Below, piece by piece: positions 1 to 8,659 of a stretch of 64,000 nt of DNA. Numbering within the stretch: the stretch's first letter is position 1; each line of letters starts with the position of its first letter. Under the pieces are notes generated by a model. That model was not told the DNA's origin. It did not search any database and worked only from the letters and a program-made list of their open reading frames with translations. Source of the DNA: Methanocella_A sp964548585 (GTDB lineage Archaea; Halobacteriota; Methanocellia; Methanocellales; Methanocellaceae); assembly GCA_964548585.1 (NCBI GenBank), contig CAZJRS010000008.1:1-64000 (forward strand). The letters run 5' to 3'. The translations under genes were made by a program, and so were the position numbers.

Positions 1-236
1 TGCTACACACCATAAACCCATACAAGGGCTGACATCACAAGCACGGGGATACTGGTAATCTGTACAATCTGTCGAAATCTGTGATCTGGCACTGCGCAGC
101 GATCGTGTTGTTGAGTCGTGCCTGTGCAAAGGCTTGGATCCAGGAAGATTAGCTTGAATGATTCGGCACAGCAGAAGGATATAGGTTATCCACGCGACCT
201 GAAGATAACCGGGAAAAATCATCAAAGTATTACCCC
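1..236. other. Intergenic DNA at the window edge; no gene seen
   Basis: No convincing coding frame is present. The stretch lies downstream of the flippase gene, which is read leftwards. It contains the right-hand end of a dispersed palindromic repeat at about 51-105 and otherwise no recognisable feature. Confidence 0.6.
51..105. repeat. Right-half copy of dispersed palindromic element
   Basis: The stretch ends in GGCACTGCGCAGCGATCG (88-105). With one mismatch this is the right terminus of the elements at 56164-56310 and 59018-59252. The preceding bases hold the 'atctgt' motifs (about 59-85) also seen inside those elements. The matching left terminus is not present, so the copy is either truncated or its other arm lies beyond the window. 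Confidence 0.65.
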
Positions 237-1793
237 TTACCGCACTTGCCTCTGTATCATCGGTATTATCTTCACCCCGAGCTTCTTTTCGATCGCGGAC
301 AGGATCAGGATATCATCGTCGCTGATGGTCCTCAGCAGGATAAGTGATACTCCGTATGTGGCTACGTACAGTGCAGTGCATGCCAGGGCTACAATTATTG
401 AAGGCTGTATCGACAGGGTTTTCAGGGTGGCGTAGAAACCGGCGAGGAGTGCAACCGAAGAGCCGATTGTCAGGAGGTAGTTCCGGGTCAGCGGGTGGAT
501 TTGTAGCCGCTGGTAGAGCCTGACGGATAAAAGCAGGTTCGCAGTTGTCGATGACAGGGTGGCGGCTATGGCTGCCCCGACTATCCCGTACAGCGGAATC
601 AGCACTATGCACAGCAGGACATTTGAGACGGCGTTTACCAGGAATGACTCGGTGATCTCCCGGGTTCTCCCGGCGGCGATCAGCGTGTGGTAGTTGGGCC
701 CGGTGAGGGGGTTGATCATGTAGCCGATGGCGATGATCTGCAGGATGAGGGCGACGCTTGCGTAGCGTTCCCCGAAGAGCAGCCCGATGAGTTCTCCGGG
801 GAACAGCAGGAAGATAAAGAGCACAGGTAGCGTGAGCACGTAACCCCACCGGGTCGAGGTAATGTAGCTCTGCCGGACCTCGGAAAGGCAACCTTTGCCG
901 TACAGGCCTGAGATGGTGGGCGTATAGATGTAACCCAGTGAATTAATGACCACAAGTAGCAGGCTGGCCATGGTAATGGCGATGTCGTACTTACCCACAT
1001 CGGCCGGATTGGTGAAAAAAGCGAGCAGCAACGCTGTCGCCTGGGACATCATGAGCATGAGCAGGCTGATGGAGAGCATGGGTAACGAGAAGGACAGCAG
1101 GCTTTTAACGACACCGGATTCTCGTCCCTCCTGTCGGGTATCCTGCCGTGGCAGCCGCTTTACCGAGAAGAAAGCAAGGGCTGCCAGCGCCAGAGCCATG
1201 GAAAGGACGTAGGCGTAGATGATGCTGTCGAAAGGAAGGTTTAACAGGATGATGCCGGCCAGAAAGCCGAGAAATAGCAGGGTCCGCAGCGTATCCCTGA
1301 AAAAGGCTCTGCTCCACGTGTCGTTGTAGCCCCTCATGACCGCGGTGAGTATCTGGAGGAGGACGGTCAGTGGCACAGCAGCTGCCATGATCTTCAAGAT
1401 GCCTCCCAGTGCAGGCGTGTGGAAGGCATGTACGGCCACTGCGTCTGAAAAGACGAACAGCAATGCCGCGAAGGCCATGCCGGATGCCAGTGTGATCTTC
1501 AGGGTTGCGGATGCGATCTTACCGGCGCGGGAACTCTCGGTTTTCCCGGCGTAATAGGCAATGTACCTCGCAGAGCCCTCGTCCAGCCCGAGCATGGCGA
1601 TGGCGCCGATCACGCCCACGATGGTGATAGCCAGCGAATATAAGCCGTACATATCCTCGGTGGTATACCTGACCAGCGCGACCCGGAGAAGAAAGTTAAG
1701 TGCCAGTGAGGCGATGACGCCCGCGAAAACAATGGTACTGCCTTTTGCGATGTTGTGGAGAGAGTCATTCAGGCTGTGAGACATTATAAGCAT
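237..1793 (-). CDS. Polysaccharide flippase (Wzx/MOP-superfamily)
   Basis: The 518-residue protein is almost entirely hydrophobic, with about 12-14 predicted membrane helices, as in oligosaccharide flippases of the MATE/MOP superfamily that move lipid-linked glycans across the membrane. The N-terminal part has a typical segment (SLHNIAKGSTIVFAG). The C-terminal third reads LFPGELIGLLFGERY followed by a helix pair ending near IVGAAIAATLSS, as in the PolySacc_synt C-terminal domain. Length is normal for the family. Translation could begin at 1793 or at the next ATG (1784); no clear Shine-Dalgarno decides it. It is divergent from the GH16-like gene and next to sugar-nucleotide and glycosyltransferase genes, so export of an envelope glycan is the likely role. 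The substrate cannot be read from sequence. Confidence 0.88.
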   Translation of the reverse strand: MLIMSHSLNDSLHNIAKGSTIVFAGVIASLALNFLLRVALVRYTTEDMYGLYSLAITIVGVIGAIAMLGLDEGSARYIAYYAGKTESSRAGKIASATLKITLASGMAFAALLFVFSDAVAVHAFHTPALGGILKIMAAAVPLTVLLQILTAVMRGYNDTWSRAFFRDTLRTLLFLGFLAGIILLNLPFDSIIYAYVLSMALALAALAFFSVKRLPRQDTRQEGRESGVVKSLLSFSLPMLSISLLMLMMSQATALLLAFFTNPADVGKYDIAITMASLLLVVINSLGYIYTPTISGLYGKGCLSEVRQSYITSTRWGYVLTLPVLFIFLLFPGELIGLLFGERYASVALILQIIAIGYMINPLTGPNYHTLIAAGRTREITESFLVNAVSNVLLCIVLIPLYGIVGAAIAATLSSTTANLLLSVRLYQRLQIHPLTRNYLLTIGSSVALLAGFYATLKTLSIQPSIIVALACTALYVATYGVSLILLRTISDDDILILSAIEKKLGVKIIPMIQRQVR

Positions 1794-1845
1794 TTTAGTA
1801 ATATAAACAATTATATATTAATACTTTGTATGATCATTTCATGAG
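1794..1845. promoter_or_regulatory. Shared divergent promoter region
   Basis: Only 52 bp separate the divergent flippase and GH16-like genes. The spacer is very AT-rich (atataaacaattatatatta at 1801-1820) and offers TATA-like boxes for both directions. The GTG of the right-hand gene follows a GAGGT stretch (1843-1847) that overlaps it. Confidence 0.5.
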
Positions 1846-2709
1846 GTGTCAGCTATACTAAATAAAAAGTTTATTCTACTGTTGATCGGCCTGGTAGCTA
1901 TATTTGCCATATCGGTCATATTGTTCCGGGGCTTTATCGATTGGGAGGATCCCGCGGAGAACTTCGGCCTGGCGACAGGCTTGCCTTTCCACCTGACACC
2001 GCCGGGGCCCGTGTCGCTGCTGCCGGAAAACAATACCAGCCTGATCACTCAAGACAGTGGGTTGCTGGATGGCTATACGCTGTATGATAGCTTTAACACG
2101 GAGAGGACGGATGTCTGGATTAAGCCGTATTATAAGCCGACGTCTACGTTCATCGATACGACATTTCTGCCCTCTAACGTAGAGCTCCTCAATGGAGATC
2201 TGGTGCTGAGGTCAAACGTGGACCTGCACCAGGGTTCGGAATACAAGACCAGAGCTCAGTTCAAATACGGCCAGTACCGGTCCAGTATAAAGACGAGCCA
2301 GACACCTGGCACCTACCTGGCTTTCTTCCTGTATACCCCTGACCCCAAAGACCATAACGAGATCGACATAGAGCTGGTGAAATCAGGGAACGTAACCAAG
2401 GCGATCTTTACCACATGGGTAAACATGAAAAAGAACGAGCAGACGTATGTGTTAGGCTTCGACCCGTCTCAGGACTACCACGTATACGGCTTTGACTGGA
2501 ACCCCGGCCGGGTAGACTTCTACATCGATGACATGGAAACCCCTGTATGTAATTCCACTTCCTTTGTGCCCGAAGGGTCCTGCTACCTGTACTTCAACAA
2601 CTGGGTAGTCAAGGCAGTCCCGGCAAACCACGGAGACGGCATCAATGCTATGTATGTCGACTGGGTCACAGTAAAGGACGCGTACCTGGAAGAAAACGGT
2701 GCCGCATAG
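1846..2709 (+). CDS. Membrane-anchored GH16-like glycoside hydrolase
   Basis: The 287-residue protein has one N-terminal hydrophobic segment (residues about 8-27), which acts as a signal anchor, and then a jelly-roll domain. The catalytic signature of glycoside hydrolase family 16 (E-x-D-x-E) is present as EIDIE at residues 172-176. It is followed by the usual downstream pattern DYHVYGFDWNPGRVDFYIDD. GH16 enzymes cut or transglycosylate beta-glucans and galactans; the exact glycan is unknown here. The start is GTG, and the frame before it adds nothing convincing. It heads the right side of the polysaccharide locus, so remodelling or release of the organism's own exopolysaccharide is a reasonable inference. 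A hairpin terminator follows it. Confidence 0.85.
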   Translation: MSAILNKKFILLLIGLVAIFAISVILFRGFIDWEDPAENFGLATGLPFHLTPPGPVSLLPENNTSLITQDSGLLDGYTLYDSFNTERTDVWIKPYYKPTSTFIDTTFLPSNVELLNGDLVLRSNVDLHQGSEYKTRAQFKYGQYRSSIKTSQTPGTYLAFFLYTPDPKDHNEIDIELVKSGNVTKAIFTTWVNMKKNEQTYVLGFDPSQDYHVYGFDWNPGRVDFYIDDMETPVCNSTSFVPEGSCYLYFNNWVVKAVPANHGDGINAMYVDWVTVKDAYLEENGAA

Positions 2710-2750
2710 ATCAGCGTCACTGCGGATATGGGAAGTACTCGGCCTCGAGG

Positions 2751-2776
2751 AGGCCCTGAGGGGCCTTATTTTTTTC
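2751..2776 (+). terminator. Hairpin terminator after the GH16-like gene
   Basis: AGGCCC-TGAG-GGGCCT forms a 6-bp GC stem with a 4-nt loop and is followed directly by TATTTTTTT. It lies about 40 bp after the stop codon. Confidence 0.6.
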
Positions 2777-2894
2777 AACGCAAAGAGTCGGTAGGTAAAA
2801 CAACTCTTGCCCGGGTAAAAGATTCCGAAAACCTGGTGATTGCCCGGCAACCTGTACCCAGTTACAGGTAGCATAGTCAGCCGGTTGCTGTCTA

Positions 2895-2962
2895 ACGGGT
2901 AGTTATATAATTAATTATTATATAATAGTAAATTATATATATATTTATTATTATATAACAGA
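2895..2962 (+). promoter_or_regulatory. AT-rich promoter region of the sugar-nucleotide operon
   Basis: About 65 bp consist almost only of A and T (ttatataattaattattata and repeats of tatata), ending some 40 bp before the epimerase ATG. Several archaeal TATA boxes fit here; no single one can be chosen by eye. Confidence 0.5.
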
Positions 2963-2999
2963 TGGTAGTCAACTTTTCAATTGCAACAGGTTAGAGATT

Positions 3000-3932
3000 A
3001 TGAGAGATCAGAAGGTGGTCATCACCGGCGGACTGGGGTTTATCGGATCTCATCTGGCCGAGCGGCTGGTCGGGGACAACGAAGTTACTATTCTGGACGA
3101 TCTGACGACCGGAAAGCGGGAAAATGTCCGGCACCTTCTGTCCAAAGGCCTTTCAGTCATCGAGGGCAGCGTCACTGCGCCGGACCTCGTCAGGGTATTC
3201 GAAGGGCATGACTACGTTTTTCACCTGGCAGCACTGCCCAGTGTCCCCCGGAGCATCACTAATCCGAGGGCTTCTCACGAGACCAACGTCAATGGCACCC
3301 TGAATGTCCTGATCGCGGCCCGGGATACGGCGATCAGGAAAGTCATCTTCGCATCCTCGTCGTCTGTATACGGAGATACGCCAGTGCTTCCAAAAACCGA
3401 GGAGATGCCCTTGAATCCCATGTCACCGTACGCCGTCACGAAGGCCGTTGGAGAGCTGTATTGCAAGGCATTCGGAGAAGTATACGGGCTAAAGACGGCA
3501 TCGTTAAGATACTTCAACGTGTTCGGCCCGCGGCAGGACCCATCATCACAATATGCCGCAGTCATCCCAAAGTTCACAACGGCGATGCTCCATGACCAGA
3601 GGCCTGTCGTCTATGGCGACGGCGAGCAAAGCAGAGACTTCACCTACGTCCGCCACGTCGTGGATGCCAGCGTGAAGGCATGTGAGTCCGGGGTGACGGG
3701 CCCGTTTAACATAGCCTGCGGCAGAAGTGTCACCATTAACGAGCTCATCGGGGATATTAACGAAGCGCTTGGCAAGGATATCAAGCCGTTGTATACTGAC
3801 CCGCGGCCGGGAGACATCAAGCATTCTCTGGCGGACATTTCCAGGGCAGGTCTTTTTAATTATGAGCCTTCGGGCGACTTCAGGGAAGAACTCACAGAAA
3901 CCATCAGGTCGTTTCAAACATGTCTGAACTAG
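3000..3932 (+). CDS. NAD-dependent nucleotide-sugar 4-epimerase (GalE-like)
   Basis: This is an extended short-chain dehydrogenase of 310 residues. The N-terminal Rossmann motif is GGLGFIGSHLAE. The SDR catalytic set is a Ser in ASSSSVYGD, Tyr144 and Lys148 (SPYAVTKAVGE). RYFNVFGPRQDP is typical of UDP-glucose / UDP-GlcNAc 4-epimerases. It would interconvert C4 epimers of a UDP-sugar in the cytoplasm. It overlaps the downstream 6-dehydrogenase by 13 bp, so the two are translationally coupled and probably supply UDP-linked amino-sugar uronates for the neighbouring glycan pathway. Substrate (Glc/Gal or GlcNAc/GalNAc) is not resolved. Confidence 0.9.
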   Translation: MRDQKVVITGGLGFIGSHLAERLVGDNEVTILDDLTTGKRENVRHLLSKGLSVIEGSVTAPDLVRVFEGHDYVFHLAALPSVPRSITNPRASHETNVNGTLNVLIAARDTAIRKVIFASSSSVYGDTPVLPKTEEMPLNPMSPYAVTKAVGELYCKAFGEVYGLKTASLRYFNVFGPRQDPSSQYAAVIPKFTTAMLHDQRPVVYGDGEQSRDFTYVRHVVDASVKACESGVTGPFNIACGRSVTINELIGDINEALGKDIKPLYTDPRPGDIKHSLADISRAGLFNYEPSGDFREELTETIRSFQTCLN

Positions 3933-5329
3933 CGCGTTTATACACAAAGATCAAGGATAAGACCGCCAGGGTCTGTATCGTAGGCCTGGGATACGTAGGG
4001 CTCCCCACCGCAGTAGGCTTCGCCGAACGTGGGTATGCAGTCACAGGCGCAGATAAGCTGGATCGTGTGGTCGAACTGGTAAACGCCGGGAGCTGCCACT
4101 TCAAAGACCAGGACCTGGGCAGGCGAATCATGCGTGCAGTCACGGAAAAAAAGCTGATCGCTACGACAGATACGACTGCGGCAGTCAGGGATAGTGACAT
4201 CGTACTCATCATCGTACCAACCCCTGTGACACCAGACAAGCGGCCGGATTTAATGCCAGTCATATCGGCGGGCGAAGACATCGCCAGGGGCATGTGCCCG
4301 GGTAAGCTAGTCGTGCTGGAGTCTACCGTATACCCCGGAGTGACGGAGGAAGTCCTGAAGCCGGTCTTGGAGCAGTCGGGATTAGTGGCCGGAAAAGACT
4401 TCGGGCTGGCGCACTGCCCGGAGCGGTTCAACCCGGGAGATACGGAACACACGATCGCTGACGTGGTCAGAGTCGTGGGAGCCATCACGCCCGAGTGGGC
4501 GGGGGTTACGGCAGAACTCTACCGGAACATCGCGAAGGATACGTTCCTTGTGAAAGACATCAAAACTGCCGAAGCCGCGAAGGTAATCGAGAACATCCAG
4601 CGGGATTTAAATATTGCGCTCATGAACGAGTTCGCACTCATCTTCGAGCGGATGAACATCGATGTGATGGACGTGATCAACGCCGCCTCCACTAAGTGGA
4701 ATTTCAACCGGTACAGCCCTGGCGCGGGTGTCGGTGGCCACTGCCTTCCGGTCGATCCGTACTACCTGGTCACCAAGGCGGAGGAGCTGGGCTACCATTC
4801 ACAGGTGATCACCGCCGGCCGGACGGTGAACGACAGCATGCCTCTTCATGTATTTGACCTGCTGGTGGACGGCCTGAACGAGCGGGAAAAGGCCCTGAAG
4901 AACTCGAAGATCGTGGTACTGGGCTTTTCGTACAAGGAGAATGTGGGAGATCCCCGGGAAACACCGGCCATTACGCTGGCGGAAGAGCTCATCAAGAGAG
5001 GGGCGTTGATCCACATTCTGGACCCGTACATCAATAATGGCAGCATGGACCGCTATGGCACAGCGGAGCATGACCTGTATAAGGCGTTGAGCGGTGCTGA
5101 TGCGCTTGTCCTGATGACCGCCCATGACGAGTTCAGAGCGCTGGACCTGAAGCGGGTGAAGACACTGATGCAGACTCCTGTCATCGTAGACGGCAGGCGT
5201 ATCTATGATCGGGATGAAGCGCTAGCCCTGGGCTTCACCTATAAGGGCGTCGGTGCCCCCAGGGGACCGCCCGTGCCTGCGGTACAGCGTGTGGTCACCC
5301 CGGGAACGGAAAAAGAGGTCATAGTATAG
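3920..5329 (+). CDS. wecC: UDP-sugar 6-dehydrogenase (UDP-ManNAc/GlcNAc dehydrogenase type)
   Basis: The 469-residue protein has the three-part UDP-glucose/GDP-mannose dehydrogenase architecture. It has an N-terminal NAD fold (VGLGYVGLPTAVGFAERG), a central helical segment (IENIQRDLNIALMNEFALI), the catalytic cysteine Cys275 in GVGGHCLPVDPYYLV, and a C-terminal domain beginning around VVLGFSYKENVGDPRETP. The family oxidises C6 of a UDP-hexose to the uronate in two NAD-dependent steps. The GGHC-x-PVDPYY form is closer to the N-acetyl-sugar (WecC/WbpA) branch than to UDP-glucose dehydrogenases. That assignment is by motif only, so the symbol is tentative. It overlaps the epimerase gene upstream. 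Confidence 0.88.
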   Translation: MSELARLYTKIKDKTARVCIVGLGYVGLPTAVGFAERGYAVTGADKLDRVVELVNAGSCHFKDQDLGRRIMRAVTEKKLIATTDTTAAVRDSDIVLIIVPTPVTPDKRPDLMPVISAGEDIARGMCPGKLVVLESTVYPGVTEEVLKPVLEQSGLVAGKDFGLAHCPERFNPGDTEHTIADVVRVVGAITPEWAGVTAELYRNIAKDTFLVKDIKTAEAAKVIENIQRDLNIALMNEFALIFERMNIDVMDVINAASTKWNFNRYSPGAGVGGHCLPVDPYYLVTKAEELGYHSQVITAGRTVNDSMPLHVFDLLVDGLNEREKALKNSKIVVLGFSYKENVGDPRETPAITLAEELIKRGALIHILDPYINNGSMDRYGTAEHDLYKALSGADALVLMTAHDEFRALDLKRVKTLMQTPVIVDGRRIYDRDEALALGFTYKGVGAPRGPPVPAVQRVVTPGTEKEVIV

Positions 5330-5392
5330 CTCTCCGGTGTCCCTGAATCCTGCCGGTCATGGATCTAAGCGAGGATTTCATCGAAGGCGATT

Positions 5393-6367
5393 ATGGACGT
5401 TATTATCGTATGCCACACGGAGTACGGCCTGGTGAAAGGCCGCGAGATCGTGTATAAGAAGAGCGCTGTCGAAGGTGTCGGGAAAGGCGCTCGGAACCTG
5501 GTTGCGGTCGCTGACAGACATGGGGCGAAGGTCACGTTTGCGGTGATGCCGGAGGTGGCATGGAGCTTTCCGGGGGACATCACGCACGAGATCGGGCTCC
5601 ACATCCACCCGGGCAACGAGGAATTGCGGTGCGGGGGAGAGCCGGTTCGGATAGGTGATGAGTACCTGAGAGAGCGGTGCCACACAGGCCTGACATCATC
5701 GGTTTTACGGGATTACTCTTATCGACAGCAGCTGGCTCTGATCAGGGCGGGAAATGACCATATTCAGGATGTGCTGGATGTGACGCCTACGGTATTTGTC
5801 GCCGGGCGGTGGTCGATCAATGAAGATACCGTCAGAGCCCTGGTACGGTCAGGCTTTACGCATGACTGCTCTGCGGTCCCGGCGGCCGGACCAGCCCACT
5901 ATGACTGGTCGAAGCTGCCCCGGATCTGTATGCCATACCGGCCGGGGGAGGATGATTACCAGCGGCCGGGCCATTTACCTCTGCTGATCGTCCCGGTCTC
6001 CAGGTCGCTGCTAAGGGCGAGCGTGACGCCGGAGCTGGTACCGTCGATCGGGCTGCCCTGGCTCAAGGCATGCTTCCTGGAGTACTACTGGCAAGGACTG
6101 CCGCTGTTTCACATTTACCTGCACTCGCCCTGCATGACCGACCCCTATTACATAAAAGCCATGGACGGCCTGCTGGAGTTTATCGCCGCTCACAAGGTTT
6201 CTTTTCGGTTCGCCTCCGAGACGAGGGAATACGAACCTGCCTTCCCTCGAGCGATGATTCAGCCGTACCTCGCCGGGATCAACCGGAACATGCTGAGTGC
6301 CACGGGGGTCCTGGGCCGGAGGCTGGCCGGCACTGCCGCGGCCAGAATAAAATCAGTAGTGAGTTAG
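5393..6367 (+). CDS. Polysaccharide deacetylase-like protein
   Basis: The 324-residue protein has an NodB/polysaccharide-deacetylase-like fold. It has an early acidic position (VIIVCHTEYG), the metal-site style motif HEIGLHIHPG (H-x-H), a conserved-looking GRWSINEDTVRAL segment, and a late LFHIYLHSP with two histidines. The family removes N- or O-acetyl groups from glycans or sugar intermediates, usually with Zn2+. There is no signal peptide, so it should act on a cytoplasmic or membrane-linked intermediate. The ATG follows an AGGCG stretch. The next gene starts one base after the stop, so it is co-transcribed with the FemAB-like and GT4 genes. Confidence 0.75.
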   Translation: MDVIIVCHTEYGLVKGREIVYKKSAVEGVGKGARNLVAVADRHGAKVTFAVMPEVAWSFPGDITHEIGLHIHPGNEELRCGGEPVRIGDEYLRERCHTGLTSSVLRDYSYRQQLALIRAGNDHIQDVLDVTPTVFVAGRWSINEDTVRALVRSGFTHDCSAVPAAGPAHYDWSKLPRICMPYRPGEDDYQRPGHLPLLIVPVSRSLLRASVTPELVPSIGLPWLKACFLEYYWQGLPLFHIYLHSPCMTDPYYIKAMDGLLEFIAAHKVSFRFASETREYEPAFPRAMIQPYLAGINRNMLSATGVLGRRLAGTAAARIKSVVS

Positions 6368-6368
6368 C

Positions 6369-7142
6369 ATGATAGAAATCGAAAGGAGCTTTTTCGGGCT
6401 CAAGCGGAAGGACATCTGGTTCGGCGAGCGCCCCTTCGACGTCGAGGGGTACCACAGCGTGATGTTTTACTCGTGTAGAGACAGGGTCGACGCCCCGGGC
6501 TTTGCCAGGACAGATTTCTCTACGATCGTGATCGATCTGACACAGGATCTGGATACGCTGTGGAAGAGCATCGACAAATGGGAGCGGAAGAAGATCAACA
6601 AGGCCAGAAATAACTGCGTTGAGATTCACATAAACCAGTTCTACCAGGAATTCTTTGATATCTACCGCGCCTTCAGGCGCAGCAAAGGGCTGGTACCATG
6701 GTCCCTGGACGTCGGCTTCATGAAGAAGTACGGCACGCTCTTCGTAGCCCGGCTCGACGGAGAGATCGTGGGAGGCCATTTCTTTTTGCATGACTCGGAT
6801 CACCTGCGGGGACTGATCACCGGCTCAAAGCGGCTGGAAGCAGAGGGACACCAGGCTAATGTCATCGGCTATGCGAACAGGCTGATGATCTGGGAAGCGA
6901 TCCGGTACTTCCACGAGCGAGGTATCAGGGAGTATGACATGGGCGGATACTATACAGGACTGGCTTCCGACGGCCAGATGGACCGGATCAACACGGTCAA
7001 AGCAGGCTTCGGAGGCCGGGTGGTAGTCCGGTACCACTACGAGAAGCATTATTCAAAGCTGTTCGGCATTGCCCGGCAGACCTATGCCCTCGGCCTTGCC
7101 GGGCTCGGTAAAAGCGGGCTCATCGGGAAGGTGAGGCCGTGA
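6369..7142 (+). CDS. FemAB/GNAT-type acyltransferase of the polysaccharide locus
   Basis: The 257-residue protein shows the C-terminal GNAT half typical of FemAB-like / GNAT_6 proteins: LFVARLDGEIVGGHFFLHD, then IWEAIRYFHERGIREYDMGG, and INTVKAGFGGRVVVRYHYE. An N-terminal basic helix (DKWERKKINKARN) is also usual in that group. Such proteins transfer an aminoacyl or acyl group to an amine on a lipid-linked or sugar substrate; in exopolysaccharide loci they decorate amino sugars. The acceptor is unknown. It starts 1 bp after the deacetylase-like gene and overlaps the glycosyltransferase gene by 4 bp, so deacetylation followed by N-acylation is a plausible order. Confidence 0.72.
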   Translation: MIEIERSFFGLKRKDIWFGERPFDVEGYHSVMFYSCRDRVDAPGFARTDFSTIVIDLTQDLDTLWKSIDKWERKKINKARNNCVEIHINQFYQEFFDIYRAFRRSKGLVPWSLDVGFMKKYGTLFVARLDGEIVGGHFFLHDSDHLRGLITGSKRLEAEGHQANVIGYANRLMIWEAIRYFHERGIREYDMGGYYTGLASDGQMDRINTVKAGFGGRVVVRYHYEKHYSKLFGIARQTYALGLAGLGKSGLIGKVRP

Positions 7143-8311
7143 AAACCGTGATCATAGGGGGATTTGTCGACTACCAGGTCCAGTTAGCTAAAGCGCTGAA
7201 CAGATACGGGGACTCGCTGGTGATCATCTATTCGGTGTCCAACAGTCTGCCCGAGGAGAACATCAGGGCTGCTGCCGGTGTAAAGTTGAAGCTGCTCTCT
7301 CGCAGCGGGCCGATCTATAATCCGGTCACTCTTCTCCGGTTTGTGTACGATTTTTACGTGACGCTGCGGGAGATCAGGCGCTACCGGCCGGATGTTGTGC
7401 ATTTTCAGATCGGCAGCTCCATGCTGGCATTTCTGATGCTGTTCCTCCGGAGCTACCCCATCGTCACCACCTTCCACGACGTGAAGCCTCACTCGGGGGA
7501 AGCTAAGATCTGGGAGCGCTCCATTCACGAATATATCCGGAGGACGTCTCGTCATCTCCTGGTCCACGGGGAAAAACTGCGGCAGATGATGATCCGGGAT
7601 TATGGAGTCTCGGCTGATAAGGTCAGCGCGATCCCGATCGGTCCCCACAACATCGAAGCGTTCCTGATGCACGCGAAAGCGGAGAGAAAGTGTGAGGGGA
7701 ACACCGTGTTGTTCTTCGGCCGCATCCTCGAGTACAAGGGCCTCGAATACCTGATAAAAGCCGAACCCCTGATTTCTGCGGCGGTGCCTGATGCCAGGAT
7801 CGTCATCGCAGGCTCGGGAGACGACACGAAAAAGTATGAGGCCATGATGGTGCACAGGGAACGGTTCACGGTGATAAACCGCCACATTTCCTATTCCGAG
7901 GGTGCAGAGCTGTTCCAGAGATGTAGCGTGGTGGCTCTGCCCTATAGTGAGGCATCCCAGAGCGGGGTGGTTTCGACCGCATATGGTTTCTGTAAAGCGA
8001 TCGTGGTTACGGACGTAGGCGCCATTGCGGAGATCGTAGACGACGGAGTGACCGGGCTGGTGGTACCGCCCCGAGATCACGTCGCGCTGGCAGCGGCCAT
8101 CGTTCGGCTACTGAAAGACCCTGCGCTACGGGAAGAGTTAGGCAGAAGCGGCAACGACAAGCTACGCAGAGACCTGTCGTGGGACCGGATAGTCAGGCAG
8201 ACGGGGGAAATATACCAGAAAGTGACAGGTCGCAGTGACAGTGCAGGTGAACGTAGCCCTTATGAACATTCAGTAGCACAGTGCCCGGAAATTCGCACAA
8301 GTAAAAAATAA
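7139..8311 (+). CDS. Glycosyltransferase family 4 (GT-B fold)
   Basis: The 390-residue protein is a retaining GT4-type enzyme. The N-terminal domain carries PDVVHFQIGSS and PIVTTFHDVKPHSG. The C-terminal nucleotide-sugar domain carries LFFGRILEYKGLEYLI, the acidic/Gly motif GVVSTAYGFCKAIVVTDVG and GLVVPPRDHVALAAAI. Its GTG start overlaps the previous stop (GTGA), showing translational coupling. It would add a sugar to the growing lipid-linked glycan at the cytoplasmic side of the membrane. The last 20 or so residues are low-similarity tail. It is the last gene of the polysaccharide operon before a new promoter. Confidence 0.9.
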   Translation: MKTVIIGGFVDYQVQLAKALNRYGDSLVIIYSVSNSLPEENIRAAAGVKLKLLSRSGPIYNPVTLLRFVYDFYVTLREIRRYRPDVVHFQIGSSMLAFLMLFLRSYPIVTTFHDVKPHSGEAKIWERSIHEYIRRTSRHLLVHGEKLRQMMIRDYGVSADKVSAIPIGPHNIEAFLMHAKAERKCEGNTVLFFGRILEYKGLEYLIKAEPLISAAVPDARIVIAGSGDDTKKYEAMMVHRERFTVINRHISYSEGAELFQRCSVVALPYSEASQSGVVSTAYGFCKAIVVTDVGAIAEIVDDGVTGLVVPPRDHVALAAAIVRLLKDPALREELGRSGNDKLRRDLSWDRIVRQTGEIYQKVTGRSDSAGERSPYEHSVAQCPEIRTSKK

Positions 8312-8386
8312 TAATATTTATATAGATTATTGCTATATAACAACTTGTAGAAAAATATTCTGGAAACCATCAGGTTGTGAATTAGC
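8312..8386 (+). promoter_or_regulatory. Promoter of the short Cys-motif membrane cluster
   Basis: A TATA-like stretch, tatttatata (8315-8324), lies about 65 bp before the ATG at 8387; a second, tgctatataac, follows at 8331. The GC-rich coding DNA on both sides makes this AT island stand out. Confidence 0.45.
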
Positions 8387-8659
8387 ATGCTTTTTAAAAG
8401 CCAGCAGATCGTGATACTGTTCGGGGTGTGGGTATGGCTGACGCTTATGCTACTCATGCTTTTCAAAGCCCTTAATTTAACTTACTTCTTTGCCATTTCA
8501 TTCCTTGGCTTCCTGATCATATCGGCGCTGATCAGTCCATATATCGTAAAGCCCGCATGGAAATCGAGGCTAAATTACGTAACTATTACAGCGACGCTCG
8601 TTTTCTGCATGGTCCTGGTGCAAAAGGCGCTGGTGCTAATACAAGAGGGTTTCAAATGA
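8387..8659 (+). CDS. Small membrane protein, paralogue of the 19002-19274 product
   Basis: The 90-residue protein has three hydrophobic segments (about residues 7-26, 30-50 and 62-82) and no recognised domain. It aligns over its full length with the product of the minus-strand gene at 19002-19274. Shared features are an N-terminal SQ-x-IVI, YFF near residue 33, a FLGFLI/LVGFLV stretch, and P-x-I-x-(K/R)P-x-W/G-(K/R). In both places the gene begins a cluster that also encodes a Cys-motif membrane protein and a DUF1616-type protein. Function is unknown. It overlaps the next gene by 4 bp (ATGA). Confidence 0.7.
   Translation: MLFKSQQIVILFGVWVWLTLMLLMLFKALNLTYFFAISFLGFLIISALISPYIVKPAWKSRLNYVTITATLVFCMVLVQKALVLIQEGFK

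Noticed and set aside
7184..8080. 298-codon minus-strand open frame
   Set aside because: It is antisense to the GT4 gene and has no domain or start signal.
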